Source of the DNA: DATAXI01 sp963756185
Lineage (GTDB): Bacteria; Verrucomicrobiota; Verrucomicrobiia; Chthoniobacterales; Chthoniobacteraceae
DNA: 64,000 nucleotides
NCBI GenBank assembly: GCA_963756185.1
Contig: CAVWMS010000003.1
Coordinates: 62,001 to 126,000 of the forward strand
Direction: 5' to 3'
Made by a program: the position numbers and the translations under genes
In this document: positions 45,694 through 55,288 of the stretch, one piece after another
How the letters are laid out: each line of letters opens with the position of its first letter
How positions within the stretch are numbered: the first letter of the stretch is position 1
The notes under the pieces: generated by a model
Told to the model about the DNA's origin: nothing
Seen by the model: the letters and a program-made list of their open reading frames with translations, nothing else
The model's database searches: none

Positions 45694-46404
45694 CTAATAC
45701 CAGGAAAGCACGTCGTCGGAGCCGTTATAGACCGCGTTGCCGTTGGTGCCGATTTTTCCATCGGCGCCCATGCTGGCGGCGACGCACCCGGTCTGGAGGC
45801 CGGTGCCGGAGTTGCCGTTGCCGGGGATCTTCACGTATTGCAGGTCGGTATAGGTGAGCGTGTAGGTCTGAGTGTAGCCGTTGTAGTCCGCATCGATGCA
45901 GCAGACATACTCGTTGCCCCAGGGATCGAGCCAGTCGCCGATCTTGATATTGTTGCCATTGGGGGTCGAGCCGCTGGCGGTGGAGGCGAGGCCGCTCTTG
46001 GGCTGCGTGGTGCTCTTGGCAAGCGGGACATCGAGGTAGATGGTCTGCCGGGTGTTGATGCCGAGCGGGCTGGTGCCGGTGGAGAGCGGGTCGTTGTTCG
46101 GGTCGGCGCGCAGGACATTGACAACATCGGAGATGGGCCGCAACTCGCCGGGGTTGCCATACTCGGCGTCAGTGCCGGGGATGCCGGAAATGGAGGGATC
46201 GATGGGATAGACGCCGTAGTCGTTGTAAAAGGATTTCACCGCGTTGACCAGTTGGGTGAGGTCATTCTTGGCGGAGGCTTTCTTGGCGGCGTTTTTGGCG
46301 GCGTTCACGGCAGGGAAGAGCAGCGCCATCAGGATGGCAATGATGGCGATGACGGTGAGAAGTTCCACCAGGGTGAAGCCGGAGCGCGTTCGTGAGGGAT
46401 GCAT
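45694..46404 (-). CDS. GspG-like type II pseudopilin, paralogue
   Basis: 236 residues with the same layout: TRSG^FTLVELLTVIAIIAILM, Glu at +5, YNDYGVYPIDPS and the GxDG C-terminal motifs, highly similar to its neighbour over the full length. The pair arose by tandem duplication and is presumably co-transcribed. The start lies 25 codons after a G+C-rich stretch; divergent from the hydrolase gene. Confidence 0.85.
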   Translation of the reverse strand: MHPSRTRSGFTLVELLTVIAIIAILMALLFPAVNAAKNAAKKASAKNDLTQLVNAVKSFYNDYGVYPIDPSISGIPGTDAEYGNPGELRPISDVVNVLRADPNNDPLSTGTSPLGINTRQTIYLDVPLAKSTTQPKSGLASTASGSTPNGNNIKIGDWLDPWGNEYVCCIDADYNGYTQTYTLTYTDLQYVKIPGNGNSGTGLQTGCVAASMGADGKIGTNGNAVYNGSDDVLSWY

Positions 46405-46519
46405 GGCAATAACCTAGCAGCCCGCCTCGCCCTGTGCAAGAACGGCTTGGGCCGGGCGCGAACCTGGGCGCAGGGGTGAAATCTTGCCTTTTGCCCCGGG
46501 CGGTTGTCCATTCCTCAGC

Positions 46520-47395
46520 ATGCAAGCCCCACCGGCGCCGGCCAATCGCGAATGCATGCAGCCCGCGCGCGATGGGACGCGCCTTTTTGTGCAGACGACC
46601 GAGCCCTCGAACGGCGAGGCGCGTAGCGCGCGCGGGACGGTGCTGCTGACGCACGGCATGGGCGAGCACTCAGGGCGCTACGGCCACGTGGTGCAAAGGC
46701 TGGCCGCGGCGGGTTTTCGCATCGTGAATTGGGACCTGCGCGGCCATGGGCGCTCCGGGGGGCCGCGAGGCGATGCGCCGGATTACGCGACGCTCATCGA
46801 CGACATGGCCAGGATATGGCGCCTGGCGCAGGATGGGCCGGAGCCGTTTTTTCTGTACGGGCACAGCCTGGGCGGGCAGATCACGCTGAACTTTGCCGTG
46901 GAGCAGCGGCCGGCGGTGGCGGGGCTGGTCATCACTTCGCCCTGGTTCGAGCTCTCGTTCGTGCCGCCGTCGTGGAAGGTCTTCCTGGCAAACATGACGG
47001 CACGCGTCTGGCCGACGTTCACCCAGGATACGGATGTGGTGCCCGAGCGGCTTTCGCGCGACCTGGATTTTCTGAAGGCCATGCCGGACCGTCAACTCAT
47101 GCACCACCGGATGTCGGCGCGGATGTTTCACGCCCTCACGGAGGGCGCGGCGCGAGCGGCGCGGGATGCGGCCGGCCTCCCCTACCCCATCCTGCTGGTC
47201 CATGGCAGTGACGACCCCGTGACATCGCCGGAGGCGACGCGGCGGTTTTTCGAGTCGCTCTCGAGTACGGATAAGTCGCTGCTCATCATCCCAGATGCGC
47301 TGCATGAAACCCACAACGACCTGGGCCGCGATGCGGTGCTGGATCAGATTACGGCGTGGCTGAAGGCGCGCGCGCCGCTTCAACAGGCTCTCTGA
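46520..47395 (+). CDS. Alpha/beta hydrolase (monoacylglycerol lipase-like)
   Basis: 291 residues, no signal peptide. GTVLLTHGMGEHSGRYGHVV, WDLRGHGRSGGPRGD, nucleophile elbow GHSLGG, then Asp in HGSDDPVTS and His in ALHETHND: a Ser-Asp-His triad of the monoacylglycerol lipase/lysophospholipase group (Hydrolase_4). Likely substrate mono- or lysolipids in the cytoplasm. Start uncertain between 46520 and 46556. Confidence 0.85.
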   Translation: MQAPPAPANRECMQPARDGTRLFVQTTEPSNGEARSARGTVLLTHGMGEHSGRYGHVVQRLAAAGFRIVNWDLRGHGRSGGPRGDAPDYATLIDDMARIWRLAQDGPEPFFLYGHSLGGQITLNFAVEQRPAVAGLVITSPWFELSFVPPSWKVFLANMTARVWPTFTQDTDVVPERLSRDLDFLKAMPDRQLMHHRMSARMFHALTEGAARAARDAAGLPYPILLVHGSDDPVTSPEATRRFFESLSSTDKSLLIIPDALHETHNDLGRDAVLDQITAWLKARAPLQQAL

Positions 47396-47400
47396 CGAGG

Positions 47401-47422
47401 CCCTTCGACAGGCTCAGAGTGG
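47401..47422. repeat. Solitary CCCTTCGACAGGCTCAGAGT repeat
   Basis: A single copy of the common bacterial CCTTCGACA(A/G)GCTCAG(A/G) repeat, just after the hydrolase stop and before the convergent membrane-protein gene. It is a relative of the core of the elements at 9466 and 11071, without their flanks. Confidence 0.6.
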
Positions 47423-47423
47423 C

Positions 47424-47726
47424 TTACAGAAGCGGCGCCTGCGGCCGCTCGCGCGCCTCGAACACCAGCTTTGCGATCAAGGCGCCGACGATCAGCGCCG
47501 CTCCCATCAGGTAGATCGCCGGGTACTCCCTCATGTGCCGCGCGAAACGATCCTCCGCGCTGACGATGCTCCGGCGCCCGCTGTCGGCCCGGCTGCGCAA
47601 CTGCCTGGCCATGCGCTCCGCGCGCCGGGCGGGGCTTTGCAGCCAGTCACCCGTCAGCTTCTGCGTTTTACCGACCCCGTCATTGAAAAGATGCCCTATC
47701 CGGTTGAATTCATATCGCAAGTTCAT
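47424..47726 (-). CDS. Small membrane-anchored protein (DUF883/ElaB-like)
   Basis: 100 residues. An amphipathic, Arg-rich helical part (GDWLQSPARRAERMARQLRS) and one C-terminal membrane helix (YPAIYLMGAALIVGALIAKL), the layout of DUF883 (YqjD/ElaB) proteins, which in E. coli anchor ribosomes to the membrane. The match is by layout and composition only. Confidence 0.5.
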   Translation of the reverse strand: MNLRYEFNRIGHLFNDGVGKTQKLTGDWLQSPARRAERMARQLRSRADSGRRSIVSAEDRFARHMREYPAIYLMGAALIVGALIAKLVFEARERPQAPLL

Positions 47727-47883
47727 GGTCGTATTTGGCTTGGAGAAGATTGGGGACCTCTACGGATTCCCAATTTGATATCGGCTGCGAGGGGCTGAAT
47801 GGTTCCCCGTCAACAGGTGCATGGCAGGGTCGGGCTGGCGGGCGGCATGAAACTTGTTTCACAAGGGGCTCACCTCGAAAAAG

Positions 47884-48369
47884 ATGAAGCCCACTCCCAT
47901 CACCCTTTGGGCAGTCCGCGTTGCCGGACTGCTGGCCCTCGGCTGGGTCTATGAAGCCTGCTTCGACCTGCGCTGGCTTTTCCACGTCTACCGGGTCCAG
48001 GCCCATGTCCTCCACGCGCCGTTCCAGTTCAGTTTCCAGCCCTACCTGGCACTCAGCATCGCCAATCTGCTGGTGGCGGTGCTGGCCGTTTGCCTCCTGG
48101 CATTTTTCCCGTTGCGATTGCTCAAGGCGCTGGCGCCGGCCTGTCCCAATGCGCGCAGACTCGGCCCGTTCTCGCTTGCGGCGGGTGTCGGCGGCGGGCT
48201 GATGGTGGTGCTCTTCGGCATTTTCAATCTCTTCGCGGTCACCCTTTGGACCATCTTCCAAAAGGGCACAAACGGCGGCTGGCAGGTCGAGCTTCTCGAG
48301 TACCTGGCGCTTGCCGCTGCCGGTTTCGTGGTTTCGCGCCAATCCCTGGCCCGCCGCGGCGAGGCGTGA
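47884..48369 (+). CDS. Membrane protein of unknown function
   Basis: 161 residues with four predicted membrane segments (TLWAVRVAGLLALGWVYEA; LALSIANLLVAVLAVCLLAF; FSLAAGVGGGLMVVLFGIFN; LLEYLALAAAGFVVS). ATG 47884 preferred over an upstream TTG at 47854. No family recognised. Ends 6 bases before a convergent protein fragment. Confidence 0.5.
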   Translation: MKPTPITLWAVRVAGLLALGWVYEACFDLRWLFHVYRVQAHVLHAPFQFSFQPYLALSIANLLVAVLAVCLLAFFPLRLLKALAPACPNARRLGPFSLAAGVGGGLMVVLFGIFNLFAVTLWTIFQKGTNGGWQVELLEYLALAAAGFVVSRQSLARRGEA

Positions 48370-48375
48370 CGCGCC

Positions 48376-48846
48376 TTACGGCGACGGCCCCCATACCACC
48401 GAGCCCGCTTCCGTCGGCCCTTCGAATTCGCCGCAGCCAAATCCGAGGGACTCGAATATCGCGCCGTGGAATGTCCGCGTCGCGTTCCTTGCGCCCGGCG
48501 TCGGATCCTTGAATGAGCCGGTAAACAATCCATCCGACGTGGTGATGGTTACCTTGATATCATCCGTGGGCGGTTTCGGGAATGTTACGGCGTTCTTAAC
48601 GCTTAGCGTCCCCTCGATTCCGGTGGGCGTGGGATTCAGGTTCCCGTTATCCACATGAAAAGTTACCGACGTGGCTTCCGTAGTGGAAAGCACGGTGTTT
48701 CCCTTTGCCGGTTTGACATACGTCGAGCCGTAAAGATTCAGCGTCCCGGTAAATGCGGGCGTATTGTAAGCGCCCGTTGTCGGGGGCTTCAGTCGATAAA
48801 GTCGGTCTCGATTGGTCACTGCGGATAAGCCGGATAGCCGTCCCAC
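48376..48846 (-). pseudogene. C-terminal fragment of a Verrucomicrobia-type surface protein
   Basis: About 145 codons ending in a module that is common at the C-terminus of large secreted Verrucomicrobia proteins (FTGSFKDPTPGARNATRTFH, then GAIFESLGFGCGEFEG..EAGSVV). There is no start codon with a ribosome-binding site and the first codons overlap the 3' end of the sedolisin gene in another frame. The N-terminal part of its parent is missing, so this looks like a leftover after replacement by the sedolisin gene. Confidence 0.5.
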
Positions 48847-51800
48847 ACAGGCGTGCTGTAGCCAGTTGCGCCGCCGGGAAAATAGATAGTAAATCCACTA
48901 GCGGGACTTTGAAAAACCGTTTGACCCATGGTAGGCGCCGCGCTCTCTTGAAAATAGGCGGTGCCGAGGCTACCACAGTAACCGAATGCATAGTCCCCTA
49001 TCGACGTGACGCTCGCTGGAATTGTGACGGTCGAAATGCCGGTGTAGGAAAACGCATAGTCCCCGATCGTGGTCACTTCGTCGGGAATCGTGATGCTCGT
49101 GATGCCAGTGCCGGCGAATGCATTTTCTCCAATCGAGGTGACGCCGGATGGAATTGTGATGCTCAAAATATCCAAATCTCCCCAAAAGGTTTCGTCCGCT
49201 ATTGAAGTAACACCAGATGGAATTGAAATATTCGAAAGGTACCAACATTCGTCAAATGCATCGCTTCCAATCGACGTGACGCTGCTGGGAATCGAAACAG
49301 TGTTCAGGTTCAAGCAAGCTTCAAACGCCTGATCTCCAACGGTAGTAACGGTACTGGGAACCGAGTAACTGGTATCCGAGGAGTTTTCAGGAAATTCTAT
49401 AAGGGTTGTCTTGTTCTTATTAAACAGCACGCCAGAGGAGCTGCTGTAATCGCGGTTCGACGAATTCACTGTTATTGACGTGAGAGAACCACAGAAATCG
49501 AAAGGCACGTCCCCGATAGAGGTGACTGTAGAGGGAATTGTAACGCTATTGAGGCCTAGGCAGCCCTGGAACGCGTTGTTCCCTATCGAGGTAACGCCGC
49601 TTGGGATCGTTACTTCTTCAAGATCCGCGTCTGCGCTAGCAAAGGCATCGTCCGCGATAGATTTGACCGTGCTAGGAATTGAATAACTGGTTGCCGATGA
49701 ACCGGTTGGATATTGGATCAATTCGGTCTTACCCTTGTTAAATAAGACTCCGGAGGAGACCACAAAATCCGGGTTCGAAGCGCTTACGGTAATTGATGTC
49801 AGATTGTTATTGCTAAATGGTGAGTCGCCAAGCGATGTTACGCTCGCCGGGATTGAAAGGCTTGTAAGTTGATCTGTGTCAAAGGCAAATGCACCGATCG
49901 AGGTAACGCCGGAGGGAATTGTAAGACTCGTCAAGTCGCACTGCTGGAATGCATAATCGCCAACAGAGGTAACGCTGGAAGGAATTGTAACACTCGTTAA
50001 GTGCGGGCAATTCTCGAACGCGTAATTGCCGATGGTAGTAATGCCGTTGGGAATTGTAGCGCTTGTCAATCCGCAATTGCAAAAAGTGTATTGAGGAATT
50101 GAAGACAGGGCTGCCGGAATTGTCACATTAGTCAAACTCCAACAATATTCGAAAGCACACGTTCCGAGTGCGACGACGCCGCTTGGTATTGTCATGCTGG
50201 CTAGGTCGGAGCAGTTGTAGAAGGCAAGGTTGCCGATGGAGTTAACGGTGTCGGGAATTGTCACACCAGTTAGTGTTTGGTCATTTGAGAAGGCCGAGTC
50301 TCCAATGGAGGTAACGGTATAGCCGTCGATAATTGACGGGATGACCGCCACGGTGCCCGAGCCAGTATATTGGGTGATCGTGGCATCACCGCTGTTGACC
50401 GTGTAGGCATATGGAAGGGCGGCGATAACCAGTGAAAGTTCCGCCGTCGCAGTCCCGGCCTGGTCAGAAGCGGAGAGAGTAACATTGAAGGCGCCGGCTT
50501 CGCTCGGGGTCCCAGAAATGAGTCCCGTTTGCGTGTTGCAGGAAAGTCCCGATGGCAGATCGCTCGCAGAATACTCATTTGCGTAGTTGCTGACCTCGAT
50601 CTGGTAGCTGAACGCAAGTTCAGTCGTTCCAGACGCGTTCAGGGGACTCGTGATGGATGGGACTGCTGTGGGCTCCGAAAGAAGGTCGATCAAAGTCGCG
50701 CCGCTTGGCGATCCCCACCCAGTACATAAATCGTAGCCGGCAACTGCCGAAAACTCAGATGGGCTCGAGTTGTCAAAGTTGTTCCCCGATTGAACGTCGT
50801 GGAACGCGGAATCGTAGTCCGAACCGGTCCCGATCCAATAAATTGCCGGATTGACAAAGCCTACGACCGAGTAACCGTTCGCTAGAGCTTGCTGATTGAC
50901 TAGGGCAGTAAGGCCCGCCCAAAGCGGCGCCCCGCAGCTCGTGCCGTAGGCGACGCCAATGTAGCCGTTACTGAATGTGACACATACATTGTAAGCAACC
51001 ATGGCCACATCTGGGATGTTGCGCATCATAGTAGATCCCCCATTGCTCGCCATACTGACGCCCTGCTGCCAGGTCGGAATCGGATAGTTCGGACTAATAC
51101 CCCCGCCAGTTCCCACACTAGCACCGTTTCGCCAGGCCGCCTCCGAGACATATGAGGCATTGCCCGCCGCGGTCGTGAGAACAGTGCCGCCCACAATCGT
51201 TATCTGCGGGCTGTCAACCGGAAATGGCATTGAATTTGTATATGCATCCGTATCGCCCGAGGCGTTAAAGAAGGATTGGCCTTGGGCCGCCATTTGTTCG
51301 AAGATCGCATTGGCCGCCGAATCCGGGTTCGCGAGGCCGCCGCTCCAGGAGCAGCTAATTTGACTGGCAAGGTCGTCATCAGCGATCTTGTTCAATATGT
51401 CGATCCACGGGGCGGTGCTGTTAGGCGCTTCGTAGACGTATATTTTCGAGAGGCCGGGCGCCATTGCCATTGCGAGTTCGATATCTAGCGAGACTTCAAG
51501 ATCGCCGCTACCGGGCGTCGTGACGCCGCCGTCTACAGCTACATTGACCAGCGACATGCTTCCCAACCCGAATTCAGTCTCGTAGTTACCGATATCGGCA
51601 GAGTAGTATCCATCGAATTCTAACAGCGCGACATTCTGTCCCGTGCCCGTAAGCGTGCTGCCCGGAATATAGGCAGCGCGAAAATCGCTACCGGCGTAGC
51701 TACCTTCATATCCCTGACCAACATTTGCAGTCGCGTTCCCTTGCGCCGGTACCTGCATTAGCCCGCAGGACGGCTTGGGCAACTCGAAATTGTCTAGCCC

Positions 51801-52358
51801 CCTGATCTCCTGGATCGCAACCTGAAGATCGAGCGTTGGGTCGGCATTGGGAGCGTAGAACTGCCTCTGCTCGGTCGGATGCTGGTAGACCCGCATCGTC
51901 AGGTGCAAGGCGCTCTCAACGTCGGACACCTTACCCTGGACGTCCAAAACCAAGCGGTTGGGATGCCTGGCTGTGACAGCGAGGCCGTGCGCTGTCGCAA
52001 ACCTGATGACGGCCTCGTAGTCCTCCTTTGTAGGCCCATATTTCTCGGTAAACTGAGCCGGCGTCAGGTAATGCCGGAAGTTTGGACTGGTAGGATCTGA
52101 AACCTCTTTGAGGAATTTTGATAGGCCGTCCCGATTGCGTAGCGGCAGGGCAATGGCCAAGCTCAACTGCTTTGACTCGTCGAGTCTTCCAACGGAGGTG
52201 AGTTCTTTTGTGACGGGTGGCACGAGTCCGTGAAGAACCTGCAAATCCGCCGACAAGGCACGCGCGGAAAGTCCACAGCAAATCACCATCAACGAAATAG
52301 TAACAATTGCAAAGCCTCTAACCACAGAGGACAAGCACCTATTCAACGATTGTTTCAT
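48816..52358 (-). CDS. Secreted sedolisin (S53) protease fused to Ig-like domain and BspA/LRR_5 repeats
   Basis: 1180 residues. Signal peptide (residues 15-35, ending SARALSA); Pro-kumamolisin activation domain (~40-190; RHYLTPAQFTEKYGPT); S53 catalytic domain (~215-545) with the Glu/Asp pair in GDLEVSLDIELAMAMAPG, the oxyanion Asp in NASGDTDAY and Ser in VAYGTSCGAPLW. Then a putative Ig domain (~550-640, LPSGLSCNTQTGLISGTPSE) and ~20 LRR_5/BspA repeats of 22-24 residues (LTSVTIPSSVTSVGDYAFQQ and variants), including two long inserts of the form VLFNKNKTTLIEFPENSS. The repeats probably bind a surface or glycan; the enzyme is an acid serine-carboxyl peptidase. Confidence 0.9.
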   Translation of the reverse strand: MKQSLNRCLSSVVRGFAIVTISLMVICCGLSARALSADLQVLHGLVPPVTKELTSVGRLDESKQLSLAIALPLRNRDGLSKFLKEVSDPTSPNFRHYLTPAQFTEKYGPTKEDYEAVIRFATAHGLAVTARHPNRLVLDVQGKVSDVESALHLTMRVYQHPTEQRQFYAPNADPTLDLQVAIQEIRGLDNFELPKPSCGLMQVPAQGNATANVGQGYEGSYAGSDFRAAYIPGSTLTGTGQNVALLEFDGYYSADIGNYETEFGLGSMSLVNVAVDGGVTTPGSGDLEVSLDIELAMAMAPGLSKIYVYEAPNSTAPWIDILNKIADDDLASQISCSWSGGLANPDSAANAIFEQMAAQGQSFFNASGDTDAYTNSMPFPVDSPQITIVGGTVLTTAAGNASYVSEAAWRNGASVGTGGGISPNYPIPTWQQGVSMASNGGSTMMRNIPDVAMVAYNVCVTFSNGYIGVAYGTSCGAPLWAGLTALVNQQALANGYSVVGFVNPAIYWIGTGSDYDSAFHDVQSGNNFDNSSPSEFSAVAGYDLCTGWGSPSGATLIDLLSEPTAVPSITSPLNASGTTELAFSYQIEVSNYANEYSASDLPSGLSCNTQTGLISGTPSEAGAFNVTLSASDQAGTATAELSLVIAALPYAYTVNSGDATITQYTGSGTVAVIPSIIDGYTVTSIGDSAFSNDQTLTGVTIPDTVNSIGNLAFYNCSDLASMTIPSGVVALGTCAFEYCWSLTNVTIPAALSSIPQYTFCNCGLTSATIPNGITTIGNYAFENCPHLTSVTIPSSVTSVGDYAFQQCDLTSLTIPSGVTSIGAFAFDTDQLTSLSIPASVTSLGDSPFSNNNLTSITVSASNPDFVVSSGVLFNKGKTELIQYPTGSSATSYSIPSTVKSIADDAFASADADLEEVTIPSGVTSIGNNAFQGCLGLNSVTIPSTVTSIGDVPFDFCGSLTSITVNSSNRDYSSSSGVLFNKNKTTLIEFPENSSDTSYSVPSTVTTVGDQAFEACLNLNTVSIPSSVTSIGSDAFDECWYLSNISIPSGVTSIADETFWGDLDILSITIPSGVTSIGENAFAGTGITSITIPDEVTTIGDYAFSYTGISTVTIPASVTSIGDYAFGYCGSLGTAYFQESAAPTMGQTVFQSPASGFTIYFPGGATGYSTPVWDGYPAYPQ

Positions 52359-52496
52359 ATAAGTTACGCCTTTCTTCTTTACACTCCGTCCGCATGAGAC
52401 TTCCCAGGAACTCCGTTCCCTGAACCGTCACAGCAGGTGAGCCATCTCAGCGTAGGTGCTCATAACCCTTCCATACAAGTCTTTTTTTGAAAAACT

Positions 52497-52510
52497 CCCC
52501 TACGTAGGGG
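52497..52510. promoter_or_regulatory. Perfect 14-bp palindrome upstream of the sedolisin gene
   Basis: CCCCTACGTAGGGG, symmetric with no spacer, 139-152 bases upstream of the sedolisin start. TACGTA centres of this kind are recognised by LuxR/NarL-family activators, so it may regulate the protease. The rest of 52359-52638 holds no gene. Confidence 0.45.
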
Positions 52511-52638
52511 TTGGTAAACGGGCGCGGGGCGCACCGGCACCGAGCAGGATATCAGGATGTCTCGCTTTCTGGTCGAGGGTTGCCTGCTACGGCTCCGAGC
52601 AAATTTAGGTAGCCAAAATGCCCATTTCCGTCAATACC

Positions 52639-54255
52639 TCATGCGTCCGTCACCGGATGCCCGGCCCGCTTTATCCTCCAGAAACCCGCCACAAGGTCCA
52701 CCAGCAAAAGCAGATAGATGAAACAGAAAGGCTCGTACGCAAACCGGTAGCGCGCGTTCGTGACACCTACAAATGTCGCCGCATACCAGACGCCGAGCAT
52801 GACCGGCGCCCAAGCCAGATGCACGCGCCGCATGGGATGTGGCCTTATCATCGCGGCCAGCATCCCAACCAACGCCAACACGTAGAACCAGGGAAGCCCC
52901 GGCATGACATCGAGCCCGCCCGGCACGCCGCCGGCGAAATCGTGGACCCATCGCACATGACGCGACGGCGTGTCCGCCGTGCGCCACCAGATAAGCGCGT
53001 CATTCCATCCCGCCTGAAGCTTGCCCAGCCATGCGACGCGCTCGGGCCGGTAGTTGGATTGCACAAAGCCGCGCAAGCCGGCCTCGTCCAGCGTCCTGCC
53101 GATCAAACCTTTCTCGAGATAGACGAACATTGACTTATCCTTTTCCGCGAGCCAGGCATCCATCTGGCTTTCTTGAAGCGCGTGACCGGTAAATTCGTAG
53201 GCGCTCCAGCTATCCACCGCGGTGCGGAATTTTTGGATTGGTATGCCGATTGCCTCACCGGGATGCGCAAGGATGGCATCGAGGCATAAGTTGCGCAACG
53301 TGCGGTTGAGGAGCTTGTAATAGTCGTGGTTATTGGCCGCCCTGGCCCATAAGTAGGGATCGATGTCGTCGCGAATCTCCTTCGACACCTTCACCAGTTG
53401 CAGCGGGTCGCCGCCGGATTGCGCCCGTACTTCATCGCGCAAGGGGACGATGTAAGGATCGATGCCGGGCACGAGCCGCGAATGATCCGGAGCAAGCTGG
53501 ATCAGCGAGGCGTAGAGCAATTGCGGCGCGGTGCTCTGCCGGACGATCAACGCGCCGGCCAATGCCACCGCGACCATCGCCCCGGCGCATTTGGCCAGGC
53601 GGCGCCATTGTCCCCACAGCACCAGCGCCGCCAGCAATAGGCCAAACGCAAAGAAGAGCCGCCCCTCGGGACGCGCCCCCGCCGCGCACACCAAGGCGCA
53701 GAGCAGCAGGATGAAGCGGCCTCGTGATGGCCTTCGCGCCCAGAGCGTGCCGGCCATCGCGAGAAAGATGAGCGCAAAGAGAAACTCCGATTCCCCCATG
53801 ATGGTCTGCTCATACCAGAGCATCGAAGGATTCGCCGCGACATAGAGCGTGACGGGAATGATGAACCAGCGCCAGCGCCGAAACCAAAGGCGCGTGAGCA
53901 CGCCGCTCATCACGATTGCGGCCAGCCCCAGGAGATGCTGGCCCAGCGGAATCGCGATCAAGGCCGGTATGTGGAGCAGGAAGGGAATTGTAAATAGAAG
54001 CGGGACCAGGAACCCGCGCTTTCCATCCACGAAGAAGCTCCAGTTCTTCAATAAGTGATAGGGAGTCTCGAGATACTCCGCGCTGTCATATTGCACGTAA
54101 CCCCATGGCATCTGCGCCGTCAGCGCGATGCGCAACGCGATCCCCACCGCCAATGCGGGAATGCAATACACCAGCACCTGCCGGAATGTCGCGTCCTTCG
54201 CGAGCGCCCGCAGCCCGTCCGCGCATTTTCTTCCCAGGTTGCCGAACGCGCTCAC
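52639..54255 (-). CDS. GT39-like membrane glycosyltransferase
   Basis: 538 residues, about 11 membrane segments. First extracytoplasmic loop motif YVQYDSAEYLETPYHLL (Asp after a short strand, as in ArnT/PMT-type GT-C enzymes), then a large loop (~290-420) and a terminal NARYRFAYEPFCFIYLLLLVDL. GT-C enzymes transfer sugars from polyprenyl-phosphate donors outside the membrane. Closely related to genes at 58455 and 60190. Nineteen bases from the GT2 gene, likely one operon with it. Confidence 0.75.
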   Translation of the reverse strand: MSAFGNLGRKCADGLRALAKDATFRQVLVYCIPALAVGIALRIALTAQMPWGYVQYDSAEYLETPYHLLKNWSFFVDGKRGFLVPLLFTIPFLLHIPALIAIPLGQHLLGLAAIVMSGVLTRLWFRRWRWFIIPVTLYVAANPSMLWYEQTIMGESEFLFALIFLAMAGTLWARRPSRGRFILLLCALVCAAGARPEGRLFFAFGLLLAALVLWGQWRRLAKCAGAMVAVALAGALIVRQSTAPQLLYASLIQLAPDHSRLVPGIDPYIVPLRDEVRAQSGGDPLQLVKVSKEIRDDIDPYLWARAANNHDYYKLLNRTLRNLCLDAILAHPGEAIGIPIQKFRTAVDSWSAYEFTGHALQESQMDAWLAEKDKSMFVYLEKGLIGRTLDEAGLRGFVQSNYRPERVAWLGKLQAGWNDALIWWRTADTPSRHVRWVHDFAGGVPGGLDVMPGLPWFYVLALVGMLAAMIRPHPMRRVHLAWAPVMLGVWYAATFVGVTNARYRFAYEPFCFIYLLLLVDLVAGFWRIKRAGHPVTDA

Positions 54256-54274
54256 TTCAACTTCCGTGGCCCGC

Positions 54275-55288
54275 TTATTTGCCAGGTTCCGTGACCGCTC
54301 CCGCCTCGAGTATGGTGCTTACCGGCTCCGACGGTTTGTCCATCACATCGAGCACCATGGCCTGGAGCAACATCTGAAAACCGAGGATCATCGGCAACAT
54401 GGCCAGCGCGACCGTCCCGGCGCTTTGGTTGGCCCCCTCCTCGACATTTGCGCTCCAGCGCCACGCGCCGAACAACCCGCCGCCAAAAAACAGCATCAAA
54501 CCCACCACCAGGAAGACGCTGACGATATTGGTATCGTAAATGAAATACCTCCACCAGACGCGGTGCAGGAATCCGCCCAGCAATTTTCCGGGAAATGTCA
54601 TCAGCGCCCGCATCGGGTCGAGCGACGAGTTCTCATCCGCGTACAGCGCCGGAATGGGGACGTCCACGGCCACGGCGCGCACCACGTTCAATTGCACCAG
54701 CAGGCTGATCTCGAAAAAGTACCGGCGGTCCAGCAAATGAAAATTGACCAGCCCCAGCGCGCCGCGGCGCAGCGCGAAGTAACCGTTGGTCGGATCCGAC
54801 AAATGCCAGAAGCCGCTCGCCGCCTTGGTCAGCAGCGTGAGGCCGAAATTTCCCACACGCCGCTCGACCGGCATCGCCCGCAGCGCCTGCAAATCGAAGA
54901 ACCGGTTGCCCTTTGCAAAATCGGCCTTCCCCGCCACCAGCGGCGCGATGAGCCGCGGCAGAAACCGGACATCCATCTGCCCGTCGCCATCCATTTTCAC
55001 GATGATCTCCGCATCGGTCTCGAGGGCCGCCTGGTAGCCGGTGATCATCGCGCCGCCGACGCCCTGGTTCTCGTCGTGAAAAAGGACTTTCAGAGAGGGA
55101 TACTTGCAATGCTCGCCCAGCCATTGGCCGGAATTTTCCGGGCATTTGTCGTCGACCACGAAGATGTAATCCACCCGCCCGACGAGCGATTGCACCACGG
55201 CCACGATCTTGTCGCGCACGCGGTAACATGGGATGACCGCCGCAACCTTGGGGCGGGCCGGCGCGTCGGTTTCAATGGAGGAAGTCAC
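54275..55288 (-). CDS. GT2 family glycosyltransferase (polyprenyl-phosphate sugar synthase-like)
   Basis: About 337 residues. GT2 fold: VAAVIPCYRVRDKI, FVVDDKCPENSG, DENQGVGGAMITGYQAAL, VKMDGDGQMD (DxD), then SDPTNGYFALRR; two C-terminal membrane segments (FLVVGLMLFFGGGLFGAW; LAMLPMILGFQMLLQAMVLD). This is the dolichol/undecaprenyl-phosphate-mannose or -glucose synthase layout, which would make the donor for the GT39-like enzymes nearby. GTG 55288 overlaps the deacetylase stop by 17 bases; a TTG at 55330 is an alternative. Confidence 0.85.
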   Translation of the reverse strand: MTSSIETDAPARPKVAAVIPCYRVRDKIVAVVQSLVGRVDYIFVVDDKCPENSGQWLGEHCKYPSLKVLFHDENQGVGGAMITGYQAALETDAEIIVKMDGDGQMDVRFLPRLIAPLVAGKADFAKGNRFFDLQALRAMPVERRVGNFGLTLLTKAASGFWHLSDPTNGYFALRRGALGLVNFHLLDRRYFFEISLLVQLNVVRAVAVDVPIPALYADENSSLDPMRALMTFPGKLLGGFLHRVWWRYFIYDTNIVSVFLVVGLMLFFGGGLFGAWRWSANVEEGANQSAGTVALAMLPMILGFQMLLQAMVLDVMDKPSEPVSTILEAGAVTEPGK

